Assembly (NCBI RefSeq): GCF_004664715.2
Contig: NC_051063.1
Coordinates: forward strand, 68,461,018-68,525,017
Reading direction: 5' to 3'
Source: Peromyscus leucopus
Taxonomy: Eukaryota > Chordata > Mammalia > Rodentia > Cricetidae
Length of the DNA: 64,000 bases
Part shown: positions 47,451 to 58,449 of the stretch, in pieces
Layout of the letters: every line of letters begins with the position of its first letter
Position numbering within the stretch: position 1 is the first letter of the stretch
The notes under the pieces: generated by a model
Database searches by the model: none
Told to the model about the DNA's origin: nothing
Seen by the model: only the letters and a program-made list of their open reading frames with translations
Position numbers and translations under genes: made by a program

Positions 47451-48761
47451 TGTCATTGTGAATCAAGAAGGCCAAGTCAGGACCCGCTCTCGATGCAAGC
47501 TGCCAACAGGACCTCACTGCCCATTTGCTAAAATGCCTGACAGTTTGTCAGACCAGTAAAAACCTTGTCCCAGTTCTTAAATCCTGGACAGTCCTGGGTG
47601 CTTATTCAGGCCTCTGCAGCTCAGCCACAGCACACGGACACACACTTCTGATCCCCAGAGGGCTCATAGGAGTGTCCTGCCTCTGTGGTAACCACGGCAG
47701 AGCCCTGGTCTCCTTGCCACAGGCCCCTGAACCACAACCATTCCCGTTGTCTTTGAGTTGCAGCCACGGAAGCAGCCTTGAGGAGGCGAGACCCACACCC
47801 CTCAGGAGGGCAGAGCACATGAAAGCATGCGGCAGGTGCACCATGCCCTGGCACGGCTGATGTGCCAGCTGCAGCCCCAACAACCGTCATCTGACATCCT
47901 GACATGGAAGAGCAGTGGGAGCCAGGAGGCTGGGGCGGTTCACTGCTCTCTCCCACCATGCCTGGACCCCCCGGCCCAGCCTCCAGCCAAACAGGTGTAT
48001 GACAGCCTGTTGCAGGTCCTCGGAGGAAGCTGCAGGCTCTGGAGAGGCCTCCAAAAGGAGAGCAGATGAAAAGAACAAAGGAGGTTAGACCTTGGATGAC
48101 AAGCTTATTGATAACAGTTTAGGAGGCGCCAGCCTGCGGGGTGACGACAAATCGTTCCTAATGGCTTTGCCACCTGCAGGCCCCTGTCTCAGAGAACAAG
48201 CTGTCAGGCTAGTCCGAGGGAGGCCATATTGCTCTCTTCAGAGGGAGTCTTCTCACTCTGCCTGTCCCCCGGGCCTACTGTTGGAAGGCTTTGTGTTGTG
48301 GGTGCAGATAACAAGACAGCCAGCCCTAGAAACAGTCAGTCATGGCGTCAACAGCTGTCAGGGCCCGAGCTCCAAAAGTGAAGTTTGCTCAGTGCAGTTG
48401 GAAGCAGGTACGCCTTGCACATGGAGGACAAGCATGGCCTCCCACAGCTGCATTGTGCAGACGCAGGGCCTCTCATTCTACAAGGTCGAGGTCGCCAGTG
48501 TCACATCGAGGGAGGGCAGCAGGGACCGTCTCTAACCTCTACTTTTTGTTACTCTGGGAATCCAGTCCCTCCAGGGAGGTCTTGAGGGGTGCCCCTCTCA
48601 TCTAGTCAAGTTTGGGAGTTAGACAATGAACTGTGCAGAAGGAGGAGAACCCCATACTTTATTTCCTCTTCTGGAAAAATGACAGGACAAAGCCTGGTGG
48701 GACTGAAGCTGGGGACTGGAGGCACTAACCACAGCCAGCTCCTCCTATTGTCTTCGTCTTG
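47451..48761. other. GC-richer unassigned DNA
   Basis: Several overlapping frames occur on both strands at 47525-48605. None resembles a known protein. The patch at 48095-48135 (GATGACAAGCTTATTGATAACAG) is repeat-free and might be conserved. Confidence 0.35.
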
Positions 48762-48839
48762 ATGGCCAGGACAATATGGCCAGTCCATCTTGGGCACTCT
48801 ATGGCCAGGACAATATGGCCAGTCCTTCTTGGGTGCTCT
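48762..48839. repeat. 39-bp tandem duplication
   Basis: Two adjacent 39-base units (48762-48800 and 48801-48839), each starting ATGGCCAGGACAATATGGCC, differ at three positions. Each unit also contains two copies of ATGGCCAG-like words. It is a small, recent tandem duplication. Confidence 0.95.
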
Positions 48840-49380
48840 CAGGAATGCTTACCTATATTTCCCTCTTCGCTCCATAAAAGGAAATTTCAAAGGAAAGTCA
48901 CATCCACATTCAAGATGCTCAGACAGCCTGGCTGGAAGTTCAGGCCAGCAGCCATCATTAAATAGCAAACAACTGGCCATGATTGTGGTCTCCATCATGT
49001 CTGGAGGCTTGTGAAGGGCAACTTAGAGATGTGCCTGTCACTTGGCATGCTGGCCAAAGACAAACCTCATTATCCACCAGGTAGCCAAGACTTTAGTAAT
49101 GTGGGACACAGTGGTGTCAGCGGGAGGGGACTAAAAGGGCAGTAACTTTCTTCATCCACAAGGGCATGGAGACTTAGCAAGTGCAACATGTACCTGGCCA
49201 GCCTGGTTAAAAAGGAACCAGTCCACTGAGTGCCAATAATGTAATTGTCAAGTGAATTAAACCAAGAATGAAGCCCTCCTTTCTTTTAATCTAATCATGA
49301 TGTGTTTATTCAGTCATGTACCTATTTGCCAGGCATCATGCCTCCTAAACAAATAGTTTCATCCCCTCATCTACTTTGAC
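48840..49380. other. Unassigned noncoding DNA
   Basis: The word at 49305-49350 (TTTATTCAGTCATGTACC, TTGCCAGGCATCATGCC) may be a MIR fragment. Nothing else recognised. Confidence 0.35.
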
Positions 49381-49502
49381 TTGCATCAGTCAGACTCTCT
49401 GAGTCTGGAAAAAATACCTCTCCATGATGAGACTTCCTAGGTAGGGCCCACCCCTCAACACACAAGCCTTGGGGGTTACATTTCCCATCCAAACCATCAC
49501 AA
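49381..49502. mobile_element. Family B repeat fragment
   Basis: CTAGGTAGGGCCCACCCCTC, GGGGGTTACATTTCCCATCC and AACCATCACAAG resemble the 3' segment of the family-B copies at 51521-51950 and 56371-56725. Confidence 0.45.
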
Positions 49503-49859
49503 GTATGGATGGACCACGACTGTTTTAATCACACTAGAGTGACCCTCTGTGTTCTATGGCTGCTGGAGCAAATGGTCAGAATTGTGGTAGCTTAAAATCC
49601 AGCTTCCTAAACTGTGATTCAAAATGCCATAGGAAGTCATGTAACTGAATGTGGGTTGGGGGCCATGAAAAATCTGACAACACTAAATGGCTTCTGCATT
49701 TGCACCACCCAAAAACTCACCCAAAATCAAATGCCAAGTTAATCTGAGGCAATTCTGTCAGCACTGGCTTTGCTTCATATGGCTGGGCAGGGCCCCACTG
49801 CAGCCTCGGATCTGGATGTGCAGCACACCCAGATGCTGTTGTGAAACATCAGCAAATGC
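49503..49859. other. Unassigned noncoding DNA
   Basis: Nothing recognised. Confidence 0.35.
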
Positions 49860-50470
49860 TGCTGGAAACGCCCTGGCTCAGATTAGGAATTACTGTGTGT
49901 TTACTAATTGCAGTGTTTTTACTAACCACACAAAGTGTTCTGCTCTTACAGAAACATAACTGAATGGCAGAAAAATTTCCCCCATCATTCCTCAGCATGT
50001 AACAATCAAATTGTGTATTTTTGGATAATACTGTGTTAGTGATTGAATTTTAACATTGTTGTCTGAGTTACCAACTTGAGTTTCATAGGAACTCATTCGA
50101 AGAACTTCCAATATTTTCTGAAATAGCCTTAAAAATACTTCTGCCACTTTTGTAGTGTGTATTTATGAGAAGCAGTGATTATAGAATCAAAATATTGATA
50201 GATTGAAAGTATCAAAGATGCTTTCTGTTCTGTCACATTAAATATTCAGGAAATATTTAACTCTTCCTGTCAAAATAAGCAAAGGCATCTATCTCAAATT
50301 AGCATGCAAATTTGCTTACATCTTTGATAAATTGTAACGTTCTATGTATACCACAATTTTCAAAGTAAATTTCTTTATGATTGTCAGCAAATACTTGATT
50401 TCCATACCTATCTTATGTTCTTACACACCAGGAGTTGCATAAACATTTCTAGGGTAAAAATGAATTGTGA
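49860..50470. promoter_or_regulatory. Candidate conserved AT-rich block
   Basis: About 600 bases without transposon debris. Words include GATTAGGAATTACTGTG, ACAATCAAATTGTG, GTCACATTAAATATTCAGG and AAATTAGCATGCAAATTTGC. The last contains a perfect octamer ATGCAAAT in the word GCATGCAAATTTGC (50301-50314). Enhancer function is inferred. Confidence 0.45.
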
Positions 50471-50494
50471 GTGAAAAGTGTAAGAAACTTTGAC

Positions 50495-50666
50495 CTGCCT
50501 GGCAAGGTGGTGCACGTCTTTAATCCTACCCAGCATTTGGGAGCCAGATGGGGTGGGTCTCTGTGAGTTCAAGGCACAAGTCTACATAGTGAGTTCGAAG
50601 ACAGCCAGGGCTACCTAGAAAGACCTTGTCTCAACAAACAAACAAACAAATAATGAATGCATGAAT
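50495..50666 (+). mobile_element. B1 SINE with (AAAC)n tail
   Basis: B1 words in order: GGCAAGGTGGTGCACGTC, TTTAATCCTACCCAGCATTTGG, GTGAGTTCAAGGC, CAGGGCTACCTAGAAAGACC and TTGTCTCAACAAACAAAC. It is moderately diverged, and its tail leads into the tetranucleotide tracts that follow. Confidence 0.92.
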
Positions 50667-50667
50667 A

Positions 50668-50710
<43 letters not shown>

Positions 50711-50841
50711 AAGAAGGAAGAAAAAGGAAGGAAGGAAAGAAGGGGGAGGGAGAGAAGGAGGGAGGGAGAAAGGAAGGAAGGGAGGAAGGAAGGAAGGAAG
50801 GAAGGAAGGAAGGAAGGAAGGAAGGAAGGAAGGAAGGAAAG
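50667..50841. repeat. (AAAT)n-(GGAA)n tract
   Basis: (AAAT)n spans 50667-50710, then a purine-only GA-rich stretch with (GGAA)n to about 50841. It continues the B1 tail, so it probably grew out of it. Its reverse strand gives artefactual FLPS repeats. Confidence 0.97.
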
Positions 50842-51520
50842 AATAAAATATACTAAATAGAAGCAGCCTCGGCTTAAAACCACTGTAGCTCCTTGGTCAC
50901 AGCCTCAGTCCACCGGAAGCCTCACTTGCCAAAACTGAAGTGTCAGCAAAGCCGCGTTCCCGTCAAAGGGCAGCACCGATCCCCAGCTCCTCCAGCTTCT
51001 AGCGGCCATCTACAGCCCTTGGCTTGTTGCTGCACTGCTGCTGTCCCAGCCTCCATTGTCCCATTCTCGCTCCCTCTTCTCTTTGTGTTCAGTTTTTGTC
51101 TCAACAATCAACGCTCGGGATTGCATTTGGGGCTCACTAGGTCCTCCAGGTTCATGTCCATACATACTCGTATCCGCACTTTGCTCTTGGGTCACACCTG
51201 CAGGCCCTTGAGATTAGGACTTCATACCTTTGGAGATGCTGTGTAGACAGCAACCCCTGCTAATGAAGCACCAGTCCACTGTGGTCCCCACACAACAGGA
51301 GAATGTACTTCATTCAGAGATTCTGTTTTAAAGATGTGCTACGTCTTCTCCCAATCCTTAAAATCCAATGAAGCCATCGGGAGAAACATGGGGGCTCCAG
51401 TGGCCTGATGCGTAGACAAAGAACGCTGATGAGGACTGAGGCCATGGATATCTTTGTCTTCCTGTCTGTTGTTATCTGCTTTTTCCAAGTGTTCACTTAG
51501 GGAAGGTGTTACTATCTGCC
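50842..51520. other. Unassigned noncoding DNA
   Basis: No repeat or gene recognised. The 117-codon frame at 50893-51246 is not protein-like. Confidence 0.35.
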
Positions 51521-51950
51521 TTAGGCACGTTTCTATTGCTATGCAATTGCCATGACCAAGAGAACTTATAGAAGAAAGAGTGTATTGGGCTTTAGAGTTT
51601 CAGAGGGTGAGTCTGTGACCATCATGTCGGGGAGCATAGCAGTAGGAAAGTAGGCAGGCACAAATGCAGAAGCAGTGGCTGAGAGCTCATATCTGTCCCA
51701 CAAGCACAAGGCAGAGAGAGAGAGAGAGCTATCTGGAAATAGTGTGGACTTGTTTAGATAGCTTAGAGAGAGACTGAAACTTAGAAATGAAACATTCTCT
51801 TTATCTAAAGAAACTTCAATACCCACTACAGTGACACACTTCCTTCAACAAAGCCACACCTCCTTATCCTTATCAAACAGTTCCACTAACTAGGGACCAA
51901 GGATCCAAATATAAGAGCCTCTGGGCGCCATTCTCATTCAAACCACCACA
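51521..51950. mobile_element. Rodent high-copy repeat, family B
   Basis: The copy opens TTAGGCACGTTTCTATTGCTATG. It continues with GTATTGGGCTTTAGAGTTTCAG, GTGGCTGAGAGCTCATATCTG, AAGCCACACCTCCTTATCC and CAGTTCCACTAACTAGGGACC, and ends with CGCCATTCTCATTCAAACCACCACAGG. I know this as a frequent rodent repeat whose name I cannot give reliably. This is its best copy in the window. Confidence 0.72.
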
Positions 51951-52274
51951 GGACCCTCTGTTGTAGTCAGCCCAGACCCTGAACTCATGATCTGTCCTCG
52001 CTCAGAGCAAGAGCCCTGCACCTCCTGTGGTGACTGGGAAAGGGTGAAGTATTTGTAATGCCAGAAGGAGCCGTACAAGTCACCCTCCGTCTCAGGCACC
52101 CCTGCTGCACACTGACCTGCGTGTGCAGCCCTTTGGATGCTGTTGCTTCATCCTGTCCCCTTCCTCACAGGCACAAACCTCCTGGAAAGGAGGAGAGTTT
52201 GTGCCACTGGCAGCAGGGCACGACTTAGCTCCTTCCCTAGCCTTTCCAAAGCTCATCCTGACACGAAGGATGGT
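51951..52274. other. Unassigned noncoding DNA
   Basis: Nothing recognised. Confidence 0.35.
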
Positions 52275-52395
52275 TTAGTCCCCTTGGCCGCTAAGGAAAT
52301 CGAGGATTTTCGGATGAAACAACTTGCCCAAGGCCACTTGGCTGATATGTAGTTCAACTGGGATTTGAATCTGGGGCTTTAAAACTTCCAAACCA
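52275..52395 (+). mobile_element. MIR SINE relic
   Basis: CTAAGGAAATCGAGGATTTTCGGATGAAAC is followed by AACTTGCCCAAGGCCACTTGGC, then TCAACTGGGATTTGAATCTGG. The last two are the diagnostic MIR core and 3' words (AACTTGCCCAAGGTCACAC and GGGATTTGAACC). Ancient pan-mammalian SINE. Confidence 0.85.
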
Positions 52396-52421
52396 GGAGT
52401 TTTCCCAGTAAACCGGGACAA

Positions 52422-52422
<1 letters not shown>

Positions 52423-52458
<36 letters not shown>

Positions 52459-52545
52459 AATATGGTTGACCGACTAGGTTGTGAAACATGGTTTTAAGGT
52501 CTTGGCTTATTTTGTTTTCATTCTTTTATCTAAAAAAAAAAAAAA
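52423..52545. repeat. Poly-A runs
   Basis: Two A-runs, at about 52426-52454 and 52532-52545, separated by unique sequence. They may be tails of old retro-insertions. Confidence 0.9.
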
Positions 52546-52569
52546 TCAAAATGTAAGGGACAGAGGGTG

Positions 52570-52790
52570 ACCCTGTGTAGTGGGTAGCTGTTCCAGCTTT
52601 GACCTTGAAACACTGCCCCTAGTGAGGCAGCAGATAATTGCCACACTTGCCCTGATCTAAACCAGCATCCAAGACCATGAGGTAGCGAAGGTCAGCATGT
52701 ATGCACCTCGGGTCTTAAGGTGTTACCTGCTGCCTCACCAGGGGCAGTGTTTCAAGGTCAAAGCCAGAACAGCTACCCACTACAACCCTG
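52570..52790. mobile_element. Palindromic element: 58-bp inverted arms, TG...CA ends, 6-bp direct repeat
   Basis: The segment 52576-52784 begins TGTAGTGGGTAGCTG and ends with its near-exact inverse. Arms 52576-52633 and 52727-52784 pair at 55 of 58 positions. The three mismatches (52594/52766, 52595/52765, 52621/52739) are all A opposite C on the plus strand, so a minus-strand RNA would pair them as G-U. A second inner stem pairs 52671-52683 with 52705-52716 around a 21-base loop. ACCCTG (52570-52575 and 52785-52790) abuts both ends. It could be a palindromic transposon, an inverted LTR derivative, or an inverted duplication. No coding. Confidence 0.85.
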
Positions 52791-53299
52791 CTCTACACTG
52801 TACTCCCTGAGAACCAGCCTAGCCAAGTGTTGGGCTTTCCAGACACCAAGTCCAGCCAGTTCTTGCCTCCACCCCAGTCCACAGCCCTCAGACCTGGCTG
52901 CCATCCTTGGACAGTCCTTTGGATTCCACATTTACTCTCTAGCTTTTAAATCTAACCCAATGGTGGTTCTTCAAAACAGGGGCCCTGCAGACGCTGTCTA
53001 GGCTCTGTGCATCTCTAGTGGGAATCAGCACAGCACCGGCGTCCCCTAGCTACAGAGGCAGGTGTGGCAAGTGGACATCCTTCTCAAGCTCCCTCAGGCC
53101 CCCTCTGGCTGGTGGCAGCCCAGAGCCTGCCATTTGGCTCTTTTACCAGTGCTCCAGAGAGCAGTGAGTGGAGTGTCGCCTTTTAGGGGAGTGCCAGGCA
53201 GGCCAGGGCATCTGCCCAAACCTGGCGCAGCCCAGATGCTTGCATAGAAGCTGAATGCTCTCTTTGATGTTCTTTCTCTTGCACCCTGCAAGAGCACTT
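52791..53299. other. Unassigned noncoding DNA
   Basis: Nothing recognised; short opposed frames only. Confidence 0.35.
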
Positions 53300-53560
53300 A
53301 ATTCACCCCGAAAGTGAAGTGGGTTATTTATGACCCCCACCATCCATCGTGGGGTGGTGAATGCTGCCAACACACAGATCATTGTTCTTGGCACAATCAT
53401 TTTTGGTGATGTTTGCTTAATGGCACTGAGCTGAAATATCATTTTCTGGGAATGGCTGCCCACCAGGCACTTAATTACAAACAAAATTAGACTTCCGTGT
53501 GGTTTCACCCAAAGCCCAGGGCATTGGGATAATTACTTAGAGAAAAGATAAAAATACAAG
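53300..53560. promoter_or_regulatory. Candidate conserved noncoding element
   Basis: Repeat-free stretch with GTGGGTTATTTATGACC, CACAATCATTTTTGG, GTTTGCTTAATGGC and GCACTTAATTACAAACAAAATTAG words. Forkhead- and homeodomain-like cores cluster here. Confidence 0.45.
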
Positions 53561-54293
53561 TTTATCCCCCAAACCATCCTGCCAGCTAGCATGTAAAGCC
53601 AGAAGCACCACAGGCTCCCATGAAAGTCCATCTTTTCCAAACCAAGGCATGTGGTGGCTCCTCACCTCTCCCTGGGTGGGTTGGGAACAGCATAGGTGAC
53701 TCTTGTGATCCAGGGAGCAAGGCTAAGATACAGGGAGGCTACCTCCAACTTGAACAAACAAAGGGAATTAATGCCACACTTCCGGGGTTTGGAAAACAGA
53801 AGGAACACACCCACTAATGGGACATAGGCAAGTCTCTCTTGGGGAGCCTCACTTGGGGGGGATGTGCAATGTAACTCCATCTCCTCTCTTGGGGAATTTA
53901 TGAGACCAGAGTGCCTTACTTGGTCCCTGGCATTCACTAGGTATACAGACCTGGTGTCAGGCCCAGTAACTGTGAGGGATCTTATGGACAGGAAAGACTC
54001 CTGTGCCTTCTTTGGGCTGGTTCCCTAAATGCTCACCTGTGGATCTGCAGCATGCCACCAAATTTCCACTTGCTCTATACCAGGGAGGCTAAAGCTTGGT
54101 ACCCAGGCTCTCTGTAGAATGGGGAGAAGGTGAGTTGGAAGGATCCCCTTGCCTTCGGACTCCAACAAAGGGCTCCTCTGCTTCTGCCCTAAGCAGCTCC
54201 CAGCATGAGGAGCCTTGGATGCGATGCGGTGATGTATCTGCTGCCCCCAGTGGCAGGGGCTTAGATGAGACAGGTGGGTGAGCCCCCTGACTA

Positions 54294-54296
<3 letters not shown>
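53561..54296. other. Unassigned noncoding DNA
   Basis: No gene or repeat recognised. Confidence 0.35.

Positions 54297-54349
<53 letters not shown>
54297..54349. repeat. (CT)26 microsatellite
   Basis: Pure CT run of about 53 bases. It keeps a 193-codon minus-strand frame open (54089-54670), which is an artefact. Confidence 0.98.
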
Positions 54350-54351
<2 letters not shown>

Positions 54352-54479
54352 CATTGTCTTCTGGATGTTTTCCTGGATGGTGTCTGGTTCCTCCTGAGAA
54401 GGGCAGGCCACCAGCTCCACCTCCTCCCCTCAGAGCCAGTGGAGGGCCTGTGCTGGGGAGCTGCTGACTCTCAGCACCC

Positions 54480-55330
54480 AGACTGAGTTCGACACCCTTG
54501 GCAAAGTACAGACGAAGCCGTACACTGTTTAAGGGACAATGTGGGTAATCAGAAGAGCACAGAAATATGCCACCTCTGGAAGGCTGGAGGCAAGATTCAT
54601 TTAAACGGCTTCCTCTGTCACCGATGTCACCGAGCCGAAGCTTGTCTTGTTTACGGGATGAAGGTTTCACACTGTGTCAACGGTCTGCCAGAACTCGGCA
54701 TTAAAATGAGCAGTTAGTACAAGTCAGCCATAAACATGGCAGATCCGAGAGACGGGCAGAAGCCACACGGATCCCCGGTGCAGCTTTTAAGCACTTGGCA
54801 TGCTGCTGGCTCCGACTGGAGAGGGGGCTGCGGGCATCATTTGGGCCCGGGTGCAATGCACTTGAAATAATTACTTTAATCAGCAAAAGTTAATTACTTT
54901 AAATCATAAATTAATGGCAGAGCATTTGGCAGAGCCTGACGTGCGTGGCGAGGCTGTCAACTGAAAACCCAGGTGAACCCACGACCCTGCCTGGTGCCGC
55001 CACAGAAGCTGGAGCCCACCCACTGCGTGTGCCACTTCTGTGGCACTAGGAGGAACTCTCTGTAACCGGAGAAGCGCCACCTTAAACTGTCACCTATAAA
55101 AAAAAAAGGAGCCATAAACAAGCAGGCTGCCGCTAAGCAGGTGCTGCCGGAGAAGCCGGCCCTTGACAATAATAAGATCTTAAAATGGCATCTGCCTTTA
55201 TTTTACAGCACAATTGGAAAGACGGTTCAAAGTAATAAACCCAGCTGATATGTTTTATGAGTTGGTAGTTAGCAGTGTTAACTGGGGAAGAAGATTTGGG
55301 AGAAGATACTGTCACCCCTAGATGCAATTT
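54480..55330. promoter_or_regulatory. Candidate conserved regulatory block
   Basis: About 850 bases with no recognisable transposon. It contains AATAATTACTTTAATCAGC, AAGTTAATTACTTTAAATC and ATAAATTAATGGC in quick succession (54866-54916), then a CpG-containing patch, then GACAATAATAAGATC and AAAGTAATAAACCC words (55166-55240). It is one of the strongest enhancer-like candidates. An A-run lies at 55099-55108. Confidence 0.5.
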
Positions 55331-56370
55331 CCACACCAAGATGTCTAGAGAGCCAACTGCTATAAGGCACAGGAACCCTGCAGCCACAGTCTTGGACCCA
55401 TCTTGTTGTCTACGTGTTGGCATCTCCAGGAATCAGCCAGAGTGACTTGAGAAGGCAGAAGGGGTTCTTTTGAAGAGATGAGAGCTCCCCCAAATCATTC
55501 TGAGCATGAACTAGCCCAGCGTCTCTTGCACATTGGGCTTGAGCACCTGCACGAACAGGCTACTGGACACGCACCAGCTTTTCCCACAGTGACCTCATTC
55601 AGAAGTCAAGCACTGTCCAGGAGGCTTGAAGACAACGTGACAACGAGATACTGTCCAGGAGATGACCTGATCCAACCTGACAGTTCACTAGGCCTCCAGG
55701 CCAGGGACCAGGGAAGAATTCGTGCAGATAAAAGGGCAGGGAACAGCGCAAAATGTTGTCTACTGACCCCTGCTACCTGGGAACACACAGCTCATTGAGA
55801 CTGTCTGTGTGTACCCATGAACATGGAATGAGAGGAAGGTCAAACCTAACCCCGTCCTATGAACACTGAGGGTCAGCTGTTAGGACAGACCTCTGAATGC
55901 TGACAATGAAATGCCTTCAGTTTCTGAGAAGAAAAAGACAAAGGTGAGAACTCACTGGTACCCACGTGGGATCATGTGATACTGAACTTATTTGGGAGGG
56001 CAACAGATAGAATCTCCAGCCAGCAGGCTGGGGAAAAAGTCAGGCCATCTTAGCTTTGTGTTTGTGTGCCCTGGCAAGAATGGCTGGATTAAATGGTCTC
56101 CAATGACTAGGGTAAGAGCAGGACATCAACATCCAAAGCGGATGGCTCATTCTTCCCTTCCTGAGGAATTCACAACAGAGAAATATACAAAGCCGAGAGC
56201 TGGGGGCTGATGCTGTGAAGGTCTGCTTCTCAGCTTTTTCCATGGACATATGCTGGGCCTGGAGCTGGGCACGCCGGGCTCTTTACAGTTCCGTTGTGCT
56301 TAGGAGATGTGGATGTCGTGTTCTCCTTGACCTCATCACAGGCCTCTTGCCCTTGTAAGCATCATCCCTC
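55331..56370. other. Unassigned noncoding DNA
   Basis: No gene or repeat recognised; the 106-codon frame at 55478-55798 has no family resemblance. Confidence 0.35.
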
Positions 56371-56725
56371 TCTATTAGTTATTTTTCTGTGATTAAAAAA
56401 AAAAATCCTGACAAAACAGTTGAGTTGGGGAAAAGAAGGAGAAATGTTTTATTGTGTTACAGTTCCAGAGAGGATACGGTGGGTGCATAATGGCAGGGAC
56501 AATCCAGAATGGGAGCATCTGCATCCGGAAAGCAGAGGTGGAGAACAGGAAGTCAGGCCCAGCTTCGAAACCTCAAAGAGGATTCCCAGTGATGGATGAT
56601 ATACTTCCTCCAGCAGGGCTCCACCTTCTGGAAGTCCCATGACCTTCCCAAACAGTGCCACTAGTTAAGGCCAGGTGTTCAAATACATGAACCTATGAGG
56701 GACATTCCACATTCAACTACAATAC
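56371..56725. mobile_element. Rodent high-copy repeat, family B
   Basis: TCTATTAGTTATTTTTCTGTG, GTGTTACAGTTCCAGAGAGG, CATAATGGCAGGGACAATCC, CATCTGCATCCGGAAAGCAG, CTCCAGCAGGGCTCCACC and GGGACATTCCACATTCAACTAC are in the same order as at 63254-63698 and 51521-51950. Moderately diverged. Confidence 0.65.
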
Positions 56726-58449
56726 ATTTCAAGTCCTAACCATGGGAAGTTGAAGTGGGTGCTCAAGCCTCTCCTATCTATGCTGATAAGTCCATTGGCT
56801 GGGGCCAGGACATCCTTTCTGGCAGGTGTAGCTCCCAAGAGGACTCCAGCCAGCCTTAAGTCACTCACTGCAGACAATAATGAGTGCATTGTTTTGATCC
56901 TGGCCTTGGTCCAGTGGGCTGTTGGTTGGTATTGACAAAAGACCTATATTTTGTTTCTGGCTCAAGCTGACTTTAGGTAAGGCGTGTCCCCCCTGCTACA
57001 TGTGATGCCTCTGTCAAAGATGTTCTACAGGAGGACCCAGAATTCCATCTGGAGGCTGTCTTGAAGCATCCCTCCTAACATGCAAGGATGGGACAAGGAT
57101 TTCCTGCTCTGATTCTGAGACCACATGGCACAACTGCACTGGCATCTTGTGGTCACAGCAACACTATGCCATACCTGGCCTCCGTAACTCATCCCAGGTC
57201 TAAAAATATCCTGGTCCCAGTTACTGGCTCCTTATCCAGGGATCCCTTGATAATTGAACTGCCCTTCAAGATGGCTCCCATGGTGGTGCTTGGCTTTGGC
57301 CTTAGGTAGATTTAGGTAGATGAGTTTGCACAGAACAACCCCTAATCTGTAGTGTTAAGAACTCATTTAACCCTTCAGCTCCCATTACCAGTGTGTATAT
57401 TGGGTATGGTGGTACAGCATTGAGGTTTCCTATAACAATTTTCAGTGATAAAAGAAAAGCTGAGGCAAGCATATTTCTGCGACTCTGACAGGTGCTCAAT
57501 GATGATTTTCTAACAAAAACACTGGCCAGCAAAACATCCTTGCTCTCCTGAATCTTCTCTAAAAGCCACTGTCGCATACCCCACAATAGTATACCCAGCA
57601 GGACGGATGATACCTATGGCCCTTTGCTCTCCTATCCACGCTGAAAGGTCTCTTGGCTCAGCTGAGGTGGATGTGCTCTGATGGCTAAGAAGTCCCTGCA
57701 AAGAACCCAGTCTCCTGGGAACTTATTTTAGGAAGGTGAAGAGCAAAGAAGGGTCCTTGAAGACTTGAGCCACCAACCTGAACCATACTTATAAGAAACC
57801 TCTTCCCCCTGCTCAAGCCTGCTGGCCTTTGGGACAGGCAGGGAGCTGAGAAGCAGGGACTTAGGGCTTCTTTTTGGTTCTGTGTCTAAAAAGCCATTTG
57901 TCTGCACAGGCTCCACATCTTGAACAAATGTAAATTACTAGAAAAAATTTGCTATCCATGCAGAGCACAGAGGTGGGATGTGTGAGTTCCCTGGGGCCCA
58001 TCACCCAGTCCCATCACACAGGGTGCTCAGAACCCAAAGGCAGCTACATCCCTCAGTGAAGAACATGGGCATACTTAGAAAGAAATGGCTAAGGGGTATC
58101 AAGTTTAAAAAAAAATCACATTTCAGGAAATGAGATTTTTTCCTGCGCTCTCAGTGTCAATGGCTTGAGTACTGGAGTACCCTGGATATTGCAAGTGTTC
58201 AGAATTCCATTGTGCGCCTATCAGTCACAGGTGTGTTGGCAGAACCATCGTTAGCCAAGCTCATCTTCAAAATACTCTGGGTCGGAGTTAGTCTTTGTTC
58301 CCACATGGGAAATTTCCACTCTCATCAATGGTTGTCAGTGGCTCCATCCTCACACTACAGGGTTTCAATTAACTTAGGTCTGGAGTGAGACAGCACCTTC
58401 TTCATGATAATGTTTAGGATCATGATAAAACTCCAAGCTGGCCATGCTT
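56726..58449. other. Unassigned noncoding DNA
   Basis: About 1.7 kb with no gene or repeat firmly recognised. A small tandem word TTAGGTAGA occurs twice at 57302-57320. Confidence 0.35.

Noticed and set aside
48762..48839. CRISPR-like repeat
   Set aside because: Only two adjacent units with no spacer between them, in a mammalian genome; it is a simple tandem duplication.
52577..52783. Annotated microRNA precursor
   Set aside because: Hairpin arms are far longer than a typical pre-miRNA and the direct-repeat flanks favour an inserted element. It is kept as a hairpin finding, not called a miRNA.
54089..54670. 193-codon minus-strand frame
   Set aside because: It runs through the (CT)26 tract at 54297-54349, giving an alternating arginine/glutamate stretch. 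The flanks have no recognisable domain and overlap a candidate regulatory block.
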